Positions 50,032 through 58,987 of a stretch of 64,000 nucleotides of DNA are shown one piece after another. The notes under the pieces are model-generated. The model was not told the origin of the DNA and did no database searches. It saw only the letters and a program-made list of their open reading frames with translations. The translations under genes were made by a program, and so were the position numbers. The stretch's first letter is position 1, and each line of letters opens with the position of its first letter. The stretch lies in NCBI GenBank assembly GCA_040752025.1, contig JBFMFR010000021.1, positions 1 through 64,000 on the forward strand. Reading direction: 5' to 3'. Source of the stretch: JBFMFR01 sp040752025. Its GTDB lineage: Bacteria > Chloroflexota > Anaerolineae > Anaerolineales > UBA4823.

Positions 50032-52506
50032 TTAGTTCTGGCCGAAAAGAACCAGGGGTATGTAGACGGGCAACTGGTGCACCGTCCAACTCAGGCACCA
50101 CTGGTTCAGGGTGCCCGTGTCTGCGCTGGCTCGGTCTGATATGGTCAGCCGCCACGTGCCGCCGGAGGACTGCCCGTCGAAGGCGCTCAGGGGGTTGTTG
50201 GGAATGAACGTGCCGCCGATGGCAGGAGGCGTGGTGCTGCACTGGCTCTCTACGGCTGAAGCGGCCTCGTCATCCAGCGTGGCATCTATACTATTGTAAG
50301 AGCACCCATTCGCTGAAGCAGGGACGCCGGGGCGATCGATCAAGGTCACGCTTGTGCCCGTATCCTGGTGAAGCAGGGAAACGATCAAGTCGCCCACCCA
50401 GGTGTGGCTGATGTTTACGTAAACGTTCAGATCGTCCAGTAATCCAACAGAGCTGACTACCAGGCTATCGGTTATGCCAGTGGTGTTGTTGTCTGGGATG
50501 GACAGGGCTGGCGTTCTGCAAATCAGGCTGGAGGTGGTGAAGGAAGAAACTGTCGAAGCCGTGCCCCATCCACACAGGTTTTGGGGTGTAACACGCCAGT
50601 AGTACAGCGTGCTGGAGGCCAGAGGGGTAGCCGGGGTATGGCTGGTGCCGGCCACGCTGGCGCTGTAAACTATGTTGCTGAAACCGCTGTCTGTAGCGAA
50701 CTCCAACAAGTAAGATGCAGCCTGGCTGGCCGCGTTCCACTGGAAGAGTGGCGAGGCGGCTACACCGGTAGCGCCATCCGACGGCGCTACCAGGCTGACT
50801 GCACCCGGCGGGTTTTTGATGAGATTGAAGGTGACGTTGTCGGTAACAATGTTGCTCCCGGAGGTGCCGGTGACCGTGATGGAATAACTGCCAGCGGCAG
50901 CCGCGGCGGTGTTGCCGATGGTCAGTACGCTGGAATAAGGGGAAGTGCCGGAGGTTGGCACAAAGGTAGCCGTGGTACCAGCGGGTTGTCCGGAGGCGCT
51001 CAGGCTGACAACGGGCGAAGCGCCGCCGCTGACGGCAACATTGTAAACGCCATTCGCCGGCGCGCAGACGGAGAGGGTCTCGGGCGTGGCGGATAGCTCG
51101 AAAGCGACCAGGTTCTTGCCATCCAGGGTCAGCGCGCCGCTGCCCAGCGGGTCCAGCCAGTTGCTCAGGCGGGTGGAAGAGGTGCCTCCGCCAGTCCAGG
51201 AGGTGTAGAAGCGCCCGTACCAGTCCGAATCATTATTGCCGCAGGCGGCATCGCCGCCGTGAAGCTGGCCGATGATGCGCCCTTGCGGGCTGAAGAGCGG
51301 CGAGCCGGAGGAGCCGGGCTCGGTGGTGCCCAGGTCCCAGTCGGTGATGCGAATGTGGCTGCCGTTGCCAGGGGAAGTGGTCCCGTAGTAGGAGGTGATC
51401 GAAGTCGGGTCGTTTTCGAAGCTGATGCGTTTTTCGTCGGTGTTGGGGTGGTGGATGCCGACCGCCGAGGTGGTAGCGCTGCTGGAGCGGTCCCAACCGG
51501 CGAAATAGGGGTTGAAGGCCGGGTTGATGGGGTCATCCAGTTGGATCAAGGTGAAATCGGATGTGGCGTACGTGGCGCGGAAAATGGCCCCGCTGTTGAA
51601 TTGCAAGAGCGAGCCATCGCCAGCGCCGCCGCTGGCAGGACTGCCCGGCGGGCGGCACCAGGAGTTTTCGTAGTTCCAGTAAACCACAACCGAGGCGGCG
51701 TTGCCGGAGGTGACCCCGCAGTGGTTAGCAGTTAGAAAGTAGGGGGTCAAATCCTGGGCGGTGTTGTTGATCAGCGCGCCGGTGCAGGTCCACACACCGC
51801 CGACAGTGAAGACGCCCACCGAGCGGATGGGAGCGCGCCAGGAGTCGACCTGGGGATAGCCGTCGGCGGCGGAACAGACTACATCCAGGTTGCAAGAGCC
51901 TGAAAGCAGCGCCTGGGGGTTATCAAAGCCTTTGTAATCGTGGTTGACGAAAGCCAGTTCCAGCTTGAACTGGTCAGCAACGGCGGCTGGGAGGGTGACC
52001 TCGATGACGATCTCCTCGCCCCTGACAATCGGGGTCCATAACTGGCCATTCGCCTCGTTGTCGGCGGCGGTGAACGGCCCGACGATGTGGCTATAATCGG
52101 CGGGGTAAAGGTACAGGCGGCCCCCGGGTGGCATCCAATAGGTACTGAAACCCAGGTTGAGCGTGTGAGCGCCGGCTGAGAGCAGGCGCAATCGCCACAG
52201 GCGCGAGCCATCTTTGAGGCTTTCCCAGGTGCCGTGCGTGGCGGAGGAGGCCTGAACGGGGATGGGCTGGGCGAAACGGGGCGGCAGACCAGCCTGGGCG
52301 CGCTGCTCATCCTCTGCCAGGAGGGCGTTGACGTCGATGGAAGGCATGCTGAGCAATTCCACCTTTGGCAGCGGCTGCGCGCCTTGCGCCAGAGGCGGCG
52401 GGGGAGAAGTGAATAAAACCTGGGAATGGCTCACGCCAGCGGGTATGACCAGCAGGCTGAGCAAAGGGAGCAGGACGATAAATCTGCTAAATGGCTTGGT
52501 GTTCAT
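50032..52506 (-). CDS. Secreted Lys-C/Arg-C-like serine protease with Fn3-type and P-domain
   Basis: 824 aa. Signal peptide (about 1-28), a propeptide-like region (about 30-205), and a trypsin-fold catalytic domain (about 207-475). His is in YFLTANHCG, Asp in TSDFTLIQLD, Ser in EPGSSGSPLFSPQGRIIG; paired Cys (CNLDVVC, WTCTG, DAACG) match lysyl endopeptidase types. A beta-sandwich, an Fn3-like domain (PSDGATGVAASPLFQWNAAS...YYWRVTPQNLCGWG), and a proprotein-convertase P-domain (about 690-810; NVYVNISHTWVGDLIVSLLH, GTWRLTISD) follow. It ends VYIPLVLFGQN, like the end of the FG-GAP proteins. Probably extracellular proteolysis. Confidence 0.88.
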   Translation of the reverse strand: MNTKPFSRFIVLLPLLSLLVIPAGVSHSQVLFTSPPPPLAQGAQPLPKVELLSMPSIDVNALLAEDEQRAQAGLPPRFAQPIPVQASSATHGTWESLKDGSRLWRLRLLSAGAHTLNLGFSTYWMPPGGRLYLYPADYSHIVGPFTAADNEANGQLWTPIVRGEEIVIEVTLPAAVADQFKLELAFVNHDYKGFDNPQALLSGSCNLDVVCSAADGYPQVDSWRAPIRSVGVFTVGGVWTCTGALINNTAQDLTPYFLTANHCGVTSGNAASVVVYWNYENSWCRPPGSPASGGAGDGSLLQFNSGAIFRATYATSDFTLIQLDDPINPAFNPYFAGWDRSSSATTSAVGIHHPNTDEKRISFENDPTSITSYYGTTSPGNGSHIRITDWDLGTTEPGSSGSPLFSPQGRIIGQLHGGDAACGNNDSDWYGRFYTSWTGGGTSSTRLSNWLDPLGSGALTLDGKNLVAFELSATPETLSVCAPANGVYNVAVSGGASPVVSLSASGQPAGTTATFVPTSGTSPYSSVLTIGNTAAAAAGSYSITVTGTSGSNIVTDNVTFNLIKNPPGAVSLVAPSDGATGVAASPLFQWNAASQAASYLLEFATDSGFSNIVYSASVAGTSHTPATPLASSTLYYWRVTPQNLCGWGTASTVSSFTTSSLICRTPALSIPDNNTTGITDSLVVSSVGLLDDLNVYVNISHTWVGDLIVSLLHQDTGTSVTLIDRPGVPASANGCSYNSIDATLDDEAASAVESQCSTTPPAIGGTFIPNNPLSAFDGQSSGGTWRLTISDRASADTGTLNQWCLSWTVHQLPVYIPLVLFGQN

Positions 52507-52639
52507 TAGTGATCCTTACTAAAATAAGATGCGGGCCGGTCTCTGTTTAAGTTACGTACGTCGATCCAGCCACGAAGGTCTGCGAGCGAATACAAGGGAG
52601 ACCAATCCTTTATTCTACTGCATTGTCACCTTGACAGGA

Positions 52640-53020
52640 ATGCCATTTTGCAGATAATAAAGGGCACAATTAACCCTCCAAAAGCTATGATGGAGGAAAG
52701 TAGGCCAGAGCGAGCGACCCGGCTCGCTGCAAACCGACAGGGAGGCGCGGGGCAGTGACTGAAACCCCCGCCCGGTGGAAACTGGCTGAAGTTCCCTCCG
52801 GAGCTGCCCAGGGGAACGATCAGATCAAATCTGGTTCAGTAGTTTGGGCCGCAGCCCCAGCGTTAGCAGGGGAGCCAATCGCAGACAACGGACGTTGTCC
52901 CAACGTTAGCTGTTTTGCCGTTGGTCTCAAAGTGGGTCGCCAGCCGGCGGCCAACAAGGGTGGTACCGCGGGAACCCTCCCGTCCCTGTTGTGGACGGGA
53001 TTTTTTGTTGTATGGCGTAT
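52640..53020 (+). promoter_or_regulatory. T-box leader of pheST
   Basis: The T-box core AGGGTGGTACCGCGG is at 52967-52981. The terminator (CCCGTCC - 7 nt - GGACGGG, TTTTTT; 52989-53016) follows, with the antiterminator formed by the T-box and upstream sequence. Stem I lies upstream from about 52670, with GTAGG and GAGCGAGCGACC-type elements. A TTC at 52792-52794 in a purine-rich loop is a candidate Phe specifier codon, but the fold was not computed. Uncharged tRNA-Phe would stabilise the antiterminator and switch on pheS-pheT. The 52507-52639 stretch holds nothing else recognised; the ORF at 52755-53120 is an artefact. Confidence 0.85.
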
Positions 53021-53076
53021 TTCGCGCCAGCGTAGTCGAGCTACGTGGCACGTAATCGAACTACTTTGGAGGTACT

Positions 53077-54102
53077 ATGCTGGAACAATTGGAAAAGATC
53101 GAGCAAGGCGCGCTTTCTGAACTGCAAGCGGTGCAGGATGAAGATGCCTTGCAGCAGTGGAAAGTGGCCCACCTGGGGCGCAGCTCCGCGCTGATGAAGA
53201 CTTTCGACCAGATGGGCAGCCTGCCTAAAGAAGAACGTCCCGCCATCGGCCGACGGGCCAACCAGGCCAAGCAAGCCCTGGAAGCGGCCTTCGAACAGCG
53301 GGCCGAGGCCTTACGCCAATCGGCGTTGATGCACGCTTTGCAGAGCGAGCGCCTGGACGTGACTCTGCCGGGCAGGCCGGTGGCCCACGGGCGGCTGCAC
53401 CCTATCAGCCAGATCCTGCGCGAGATTTACCGCATCTTTGGCGACATGGGCTTCCAGGTCTACCGCTCGCGCGAGGTGGAGACGGACGAATACAACTTCG
53501 AGTTGCTCAACATCCCGGCCCACCACCCGGCGCGCGATATGTGGGATACCTTCCACACCACCACGCCCGGCGTGCTGCTGCGCACGCACACTTCGCCCGG
53601 CCAGATCCACGTGATGCGCCAGTATGCCCCCGAGCCAATCCGCGTGATCCTGCCTGGCATGTGCTACCGTTACGAGCAGATCAGCGCCCGCAAGGAAACG
53701 CAGTTCAACCAGGTGGAAGGCCTGGCGGTGGGCGAGGACATCACCATGGGTGACTTGAAGGGTACGCTGGCGGATTTCGCCCGGCGTATGTTCGGGGAGA
53801 ACGTGCGTTCGCGCTTCCGCGCCTCGCACTTCCCTTTCACCGAGCCGAGCGCCGAGATGGACATCGAGTGTTTTCTGTGCGGCGGCGGCGGGTGCGGCGT
53901 GTGCCAGGGCAGCGGCTGGCTGGAGATCCTGGGCTGCGGCATGGTGCATCCGGTGGTGCTGCGCAACGGCGGCTACGATCCGCAGAAATACATGGGCTAT
54001 GCTTTCGGCATGGGCCCCGAGCGCATCTGCATGCTGCGCCACCATATCGAGGATATCCGTTATCTATGGCAGAATGATGTGAGGTTTTTGGAGCAGTTCT
54101 AA
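53077..54102 (+). CDS. pheS: Phenylalanyl-tRNA synthetase alpha subunit
   Basis: 341 aa. N-terminal coiled coil (about 1-85), then the class II catalytic domain. Motif 2 region LRTHTSPGQIHVM, PIRVILPGMCYRYE; motif 3 AFGMGPERICMLRH; and FTEPSAEMDIECFLCGGGG are standard PheS. It charges tRNA-Phe with phenylalanine as an (alpha-beta)2 enzyme with PheT. GGAGG precedes the ATG. Stop overlaps the pheT start by one base. Transcription is controlled by the upstream T-box. Confidence 0.96.
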   Translation: MLEQLEKIEQGALSELQAVQDEDALQQWKVAHLGRSSALMKTFDQMGSLPKEERPAIGRRANQAKQALEAAFEQRAEALRQSALMHALQSERLDVTLPGRPVAHGRLHPISQILREIYRIFGDMGFQVYRSREVETDEYNFELLNIPAHHPARDMWDTFHTTTPGVLLRTHTSPGQIHVMRQYAPEPIRVILPGMCYRYEQISARKETQFNQVEGLAVGEDITMGDLKGTLADFARRMFGENVRSRFRASHFPFTEPSAEMDIECFLCGGGGCGVCQGSGWLEILGCGMVHPVVLRNGGYDPQKYMGYAFGMGPERICMLRHHIEDIRYLWQNDVRFLEQF

Positions 54103-56651
54103 TGAAAGTACCAATATCTTGGCTAAAAGACTTTGTCGAAATCAATGTACCTCTCCCCCAACTGTGCCACATGCTGACGATGGCGGGTTTGGAGGTGGAG
54201 GGGCTGCATATCGTCGGATTGGCGATGCCTGGCGAGGGAGGCAGTGAATTCGGGCACGACGAGCTGAAGGTCGAGGGCCTGGCCTGGGACGAGGATAAGA
54301 TCGTCACGGCGGCGGTGCACGAGGTGATGCCGCACCCCAACGCCGACCGGCTGGTGCTGTGCCGCTTGGATGACGGCGAGCGCGAGCACATCGTCTTGAC
54401 CGGAGCGCCTAACCTGTACCCCTACAAAGGGCAGGGCGCGCTGGAGAAGCCGCTCAAAGTGGCCTATGCCCGGGAGGGTGCGCGCATCTACGACGGTCAC
54501 CAGCCCGGGCAGGTGCTCACCACGCTGAAGCGGGCCAAAATCCGCGGGGTGGAGTCGTACTCGATGATCTGCTCGGAGAAAGAACTGGGCATCTCGGACG
54601 AGCACGAGGGTGTGATCATCCTGGACGAGGACGCGCCGGTGGGCGTGCCGCTGGCGCGCTACATGGGCGACGCCGTCCTGGACATCGCCATCACGCCTAA
54701 CATCGCCCGCGACACTAACATGCTGGGGGTGGCGCGCGAGATTGCCGCCCTCACCGGGCAGATGCTGCGACCGCCCAGCTTCGGCTTCCAGGCGCAAGGC
54801 CTGCCCATCAAAGGCAAGGCTTTTATCGAAATCCGCGACCCGCAACTCAACCCGCGTTTTGTGTTGGGCCTGATCCAGGGTGTGGAGATCAAGCCCAGCC
54901 CGTACTGGGTGCAGCGCAGGCTGCGCCTGGCGGGCATGCGCCCGATCAGCAACATCGTGGACGCCACCAACTATGTGATGCTGGAGGTGGGCGAGCCGCT
55001 GCACGCCTTCGATTACGATATCCTGGTGCAGCGCGCCGGGGGCAAAGCGCCGACGATCATCACGCGCACGGCGGAACCCGGCGAGCGCCTGGTGACTCTG
55101 GATGACGTTGAGCACATCCTGGATGATTTCACTGTGCTGGTGTGCGATACAGCCGGAGCGCTGTCGATGGCGGGCGTGATGGGTGGGCTTGAATCGGAAG
55201 TGCACGCCGGGACGCGCAACATCCTGCTGGAGGGGGCCTCCTGGAACTATATCAACACCCGGCGCACGCTGGCGGCGCAGCGCATGATGTCAGAGGCGGC
55301 TTATCGCTTCTCGCGCGGCGTGCACCCGGCTGTGGCCGAGCGCGGCGTGGGCCGCTGCCTGGAGCTGATGCGCCAGTGGTCGGGCGGCATCGTTTGCCAG
55401 GGTTTAGTGGATAACTATCCCTTGCCGCCGCACGACCCGGTGGTGGAGGTTTCGGAGATGGACGTGCGGCGCTGGCTGGGCATCGAGCTGCCGGCAGCGC
55501 AGATCGCCGGCATCCTGGAGCGCCTGGAATTCAAGACCCAGGTGGATGGAACGCGAGTGCGGGCGGTGACACCTGACCATCGCCTGGATATCGGCGAGGG
55601 CATCGTGGGCGTGGCTGACCTGGTGGAAGAGATCGCCCGCATTTACGGTTACGAGCGCATCCCCGAGACGCGCATGGCAGACGAACTGCCGCCGCAGCGC
55701 AGCAATCGCGAGCTGGAACTGGAAGAGCGGATGCGCGACTTGCTGGTGACCCTGGGCTTGCAGGAGGTGGCGACCTACCGCCTGACCTCGCCGGAGCGCG
55801 AGGCGCGCCGCCTGCCGCCGGGTGAAAGCGGCGACGACCAGCCCTACGTGCAGTTGGCCAACCCAATTGCCAGTGACCGGGTGGTGCTGCGCCACAGCCT
55901 GCTCACCAGCCTGTTGGAGGTGGTCGAGCGCAACGCCCGCCTGAGCGAACGCCTGGCGTTGTTCGAGATCGGCCCGATCTACCTGGGCTCCGAGGAGGGC
56001 GTGCTGCCGGACGAGCAGCCGCGCCTGGTGATCGTGTTGTGCGGGCAGCGGGCCGAGGGCAACTGGCAGCCGGCGGATACCCAGCCGATGGATTTCTACG
56101 ACCTGAAAGGCGTGCTGCAAGCGTTCTTCGACGGGCTGCATCTGAAAGCTGTGGGCTATGAGCCGGCCGAGCACCCGACTTTCCATCCGGGCAAGTGCGC
56201 CCGGGTGCTGCTGGGGGATTACCCGGTGGGCATCCTGGGCGAGCTGCACCCGCTGGTCGCCAGGCAGTACGAAATGCCCGAAACGCCCTTGCTGGCGGCG
56301 GACCTGAACCTGAACGCTCTGCTGGAGGTCATCCCGGCGCTGTATGCGGTGCAAACGGTCTCGCCGTTCCCGCCCGTGCTGGAGGACCTGGCAGTGATCG
56401 TGGACGAGGGTCTGCCGGCGGGGCAGGTGGAAGCGCTGATCCGCCAGGCCGGCGGGGCGATGCTGGTGGGCCTGCGCCTGTTCGACGTTTATCGCGGCGA
56501 GCAAATCGGGGCGGGCAAGAAAAGCCTGGCTTACAGCCTGACCTACCAGGCCGCGGACCGCACGCTGACCGACGCGGAAGCGAGCAAGGTGCGCCAGCGC
56601 ATCGTGCGCCGCCTGGAGCAGGAGTTGGGAGCGCACCTGCGCGGCGCGTAG
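54102..56651 (+). CDS. pheT: Phenylalanyl-tRNA synthetase beta subunit
   Basis: 849 aa. PheT domain order is visible: N-terminal, tRNA-binding EMAP-like domain (about 45-160; VMPHPNADRLVLCRLDD), B3/B4 editing domain (about 210-400; YVMLEVGEPLHAFDYD), B5 domain (about 410-490), catalytic-like core, and C-terminal ferredoxin-like anticodon-binding domain (SPFPPVLEDLAVIVDEGLP, about 755-849). Removes misacylated Tyr-tRNA-Phe. Starts at the last base of pheS. Confidence 0.96.
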   Translation: MKVPISWLKDFVEINVPLPQLCHMLTMAGLEVEGLHIVGLAMPGEGGSEFGHDELKVEGLAWDEDKIVTAAVHEVMPHPNADRLVLCRLDDGEREHIVLTGAPNLYPYKGQGALEKPLKVAYAREGARIYDGHQPGQVLTTLKRAKIRGVESYSMICSEKELGISDEHEGVIILDEDAPVGVPLARYMGDAVLDIAITPNIARDTNMLGVAREIAALTGQMLRPPSFGFQAQGLPIKGKAFIEIRDPQLNPRFVLGLIQGVEIKPSPYWVQRRLRLAGMRPISNIVDATNYVMLEVGEPLHAFDYDILVQRAGGKAPTIITRTAEPGERLVTLDDVEHILDDFTVLVCDTAGALSMAGVMGGLESEVHAGTRNILLEGASWNYINTRRTLAAQRMMSEAAYRFSRGVHPAVAERGVGRCLELMRQWSGGIVCQGLVDNYPLPPHDPVVEVSEMDVRRWLGIELPAAQIAGILERLEFKTQVDGTRVRAVTPDHRLDIGEGIVGVADLVEEIARIYGYERIPETRMADELPPQRSNRELELEERMRDLLVTLGLQEVATYRLTSPEREARRLPPGESGDDQPYVQLANPIASDRVVLRHSLLTSLLEVVERNARLSERLALFEIGPIYLGSEEGVLPDEQPRLVIVLCGQRAEGNWQPADTQPMDFYDLKGVLQAFFDGLHLKAVGYEPAEHPTFHPGKCARVLLGDYPVGILGELHPLVARQYEMPETPLLAADLNLNALLEVIPALYAVQTVSPFPPVLEDLAVIVDEGLPAGQVEALIRQAGGAMLVGLRLFDVYRGEQIGAGKKSLAYSLTYQAADRTLTDAEASKVRQRIVRRLEQELGAHLRGA

Positions 56652-56774
56652 GCGATCCACAGACAATTCCGGCCTGGGGAGAATGGGAAATGCCTCCATT
56701 TTCTCCAGGCTGGGTCTTGAAAATGGGAGCATTCTCGTCTATACTGGTAGAAATCTTATCGCCAGGAGGACGAC

Positions 56775-57077
56775 ATGGACAAGAGGACGACCGGTATGAT
56801 CGCTACGATTGCCGCCACGCTGGTGTGCGGCTGCCCGGGGTTTTTTGCCCTGTGCATGGGGCTGATTATGGCGCTGGCCAGCCAGGTGCCGGGGGCTGAC
56901 ATCGACATCGCTGGCAGCAGCGACCCCACCACGGCTCTAATTACGGGCATTGGCACCCTGTGCGTGGGCGTGGTGTTCATCGCCATCCCGATCGTGGTGG
57001 GCGTCTTGATGCTGCGCAACAAACCGGCAGCAGAGCCCATGCCCAACTGGGATGAGCCGGTGCCGCCGGCGATCTAG
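56775..57077 (+). CDS. Small membrane protein, function unknown
   Basis: 100 aa with two strongly hydrophobic segments (about 8-35 and 58-82) separated by a short loop, and an acidic/proline C-terminus (PNWDEPVPPAI). AGGAGGA lies 5 nt before the ATG at 56775. No known domain. Its last 4 bp overlap the convergent methyltransferase/MTHFR gene. Probably a real gene given the ribosome-binding site and membrane topology. Confidence 0.7.
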   Translation: MDKRTTGMIATIAATLVCGCPGFFALCMGLIMALASQVPGADIDIAGSSDPTTALITGIGTLCVGVVFIAIPIVVGVLMLRNKPAAEPMPNWDEPVPPAI

Positions 57078-58957
57078 CGGCAGCCCTCAACGATTTCGGC
57101 TGCCAGATCGAAGCGGTTGAAGGCCGGCATGAGGTAGATGCCGCTGGCCCAGGTTTTCATCTGGTCGATCAGCTCCAGGGCGATGCGCACGCCGGCCTGG
57201 GGGGCTTTGTCGCCGGCCTGGCGCAGGCGCTGGTGCATCGGCTCGGGGATGGAGATGCCCGGCACTTCGTTGTGCAGGAAGGCGGCGTGGCGCACGCCGA
57301 ACAGCGGCAACACGCCGACCAGGATGGGGATTTCGAGCGGGCCGTGCTCATCCTGGTAGCGCCAGAGGAAGGCTTCGGCAAGCTGCGGCTCGTACACCGG
57401 CTGGGTGAGGGCGAAATCGACCCCGGCTTTGAGCTTGCGGCGCAGGTTCTTGATCTCGGTCTCGGGGTCCTGAGGGCACAGGTTGAGGGCGCAGCCGGCG
57501 AAGAAGGAAGTCGGCTGGCCGATCTCGGCGCCGGCGTGGTCTAAACCGGCGTTGAAGTTGTGCTTGATCAGCTTGATCAGGCCGGAGGGCACCAGGTCGT
57601 AGTTGTCCATGGCCTCGGGATAATCGCCGATGGCGGTGGGGTCGCCCATGACCACGAAAACGTTGCGGATGCCCAGGGCGTGGGCCGCCAGCAGGTCGCC
57701 CTGGACGCGCAGCAGGTTGCGCCCGCGGGTGGGGAAGTGCAGGGTGGTCTCGACGTCGACCTGGCGCTGGATCAGGTCGCAGACCGCCCAGGGGCTCATG
57801 CGCATGCGCGCCATGGGGCTGTCGGCGACGTTGATCACGTTGGCCCCGGCCTCCGCCAGCAGGCTGGCCCCGGCCAGGAGCTTGTGGGTGGACAGGCCGC
57901 GCGGCGGGTCCATTTCCACGGAGACGACGAAACGCTTTTCGGACAGCTTCTGCGCCAGGCGGGAAGGCTTTTCCAGCTCGCCCAGGCGCTCTTCGGCCTC
58001 GACCGGCATGCTGAGCTCGCTGACCGGGGGGCCGCAGCCGGCGGGCAGAGTGTCCAGGGCGGCGCGCATGGCGGCGATGTGCTGGGGCGTGGTGCCGCAG
58101 CAGCCGCCGACCAGGCTGGCGCCGGCGTCGCAGAAGGCCAGGGCGTATTCGCCGAAGTAATCGGGGTTGGCGGGGTACATGATGCGCCCGCCGACCTGCT
58201 CGGGCCAGCCAGCGTTGGGCATGACCGAGAAACGAGCGGTGGGAACTGCCTGGCGCATCTGGCGCAGGATACGCCAGATTTGGGCCGGGCCGCCGGAGCA
58301 GTTGACGCCGATCACGTCGGCGCCGGCCTGGGCCAAATCCCGTGCGACCCGGGCGGGCGAGTCGCCCAGCAGGGTGCGGTCGTCGCGGGTGAAGCTCATC
58401 GAGGCCGCCACGGGCAGGTCGCAAACCTGGCGGGCGGCGGCAATGGCCTCGACGATCTCGTACAGGTCGCTGAAGGTCTCCAGGATCAGTAAATCTGCGC
58501 CGGCCTCGGCCAGGGCCTGGATTTGCCCGGCGAAGGCCTGGCGGGCCTGCTCGGGCTGGACGCGCCCGAAAGGCGCCAGGCGCACGCCCAGCGGGCCGAC
58601 GTCCCCGGCGACGAGCACGTCTTGGGAGGCGGCCTGGACCGCCTGGCGGGCCAGATCGACGCCGGCGCGGTTGATGGCGGCCAACTGGTCTTCGAGGCCG
58701 TGGGCGGCCAGCTTGTAGCGGTTGGCGCCGAAGGTGTTGGTCTGGATAACCTGCGAGCCGGCCTGGATGTAGGCAGCGTGGATCTCGGTTACCAGGGCGG
58801 GATGGGTGAGGTTGAGGTGGTCGAAGCACTGCTCGGACAGGGTCCGCTCACCGAAGTCCGCCCCGCGGGCGTGCAGCATGGTGCCCATCGCGCCGTCGCC
58901 CAGGAGGGGGGCTTCGCTTTCGGCCAGGAGGGAGAGGAATTTGTAGGGAGGGGTCAT
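57074..58957 (-). CDS. Bifunctional homocysteine S-methyltransferase / methylenetetrahydrofolate reductase
   Basis: 627 aa fusion. N-terminal homocysteine methyltransferase barrel (about 1-305): LLGDGAMGTMLHARG, QTNTFGANRYKLAAHG, and the zinc cysteines in GVNCSGGP and GGCCGTTPQH. C-terminal MTHFR (about 325-627): RFVVSVEMDPPRG, NVINVADSPMARM, HFPTRGRN, GDPTAIGDYP. It may supply methyl groups to methionine from methyl-THF or another donor such as S-methylmethionine; the second half makes 5-methyl-THF. Same architecture as Bacillus YitJ. Start at 58957; TAAAAT ends 8 nt upstream on the minus strand, so the mRNA may be leaderless. Confidence 0.9.
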   Translation of the reverse strand: MTPPYKFLSLLAESEAPLLGDGAMGTMLHARGADFGERTLSEQCFDHLNLTHPALVTEIHAAYIQAGSQVIQTNTFGANRYKLAAHGLEDQLAAINRAGVDLARQAVQAASQDVLVAGDVGPLGVRLAPFGRVQPEQARQAFAGQIQALAEAGADLLILETFSDLYEIVEAIAAARQVCDLPVAASMSFTRDDRTLLGDSPARVARDLAQAGADVIGVNCSGGPAQIWRILRQMRQAVPTARFSVMPNAGWPEQVGGRIMYPANPDYFGEYALAFCDAGASLVGGCCGTTPQHIAAMRAALDTLPAGCGPPVSELSMPVEAEERLGELEKPSRLAQKLSEKRFVVSVEMDPPRGLSTHKLLAGASLLAEAGANVINVADSPMARMRMSPWAVCDLIQRQVDVETTLHFPTRGRNLLRVQGDLLAAHALGIRNVFVVMGDPTAIGDYPEAMDNYDLVPSGLIKLIKHNFNAGLDHAGAEIGQPTSFFAGCALNLCPQDPETEIKNLRRKLKAGVDFALTQPVYEPQLAEAFLWRYQDEHGPLEIPILVGVLPLFGVRHAAFLHNEVPGISIPEPMHQRLRQAGDKAPQAGVRIALELIDQMKTWASGIYLMPAFNRFDLAAEIVEGCR

Positions 58958-58987
58958 GGTCGACTATTTTACTCCGATTTCTGTGAT

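Noticed and set aside
52755..53120. 121-aa ORF upstream of pheS
   Set aside because: Runs through the T-box and terminator and overlaps the pheS start.
55404..56732. 442-aa minus-strand ORF opposite pheT
   Set aside because: Antisense shadow of the GC-rich pheT; composition is Arg/Gln/His-rich and without domain.
57348..58829. 493-aa minus-strand ORF and 310-aa plus-strand ORF over the homocysteine methyltransferase/MTHFR gene
   Set aside because: Other frames of a gene whose protein has all family motifs; Arg/Pro-rich or Gly/Ala-rich low-complexity translations.
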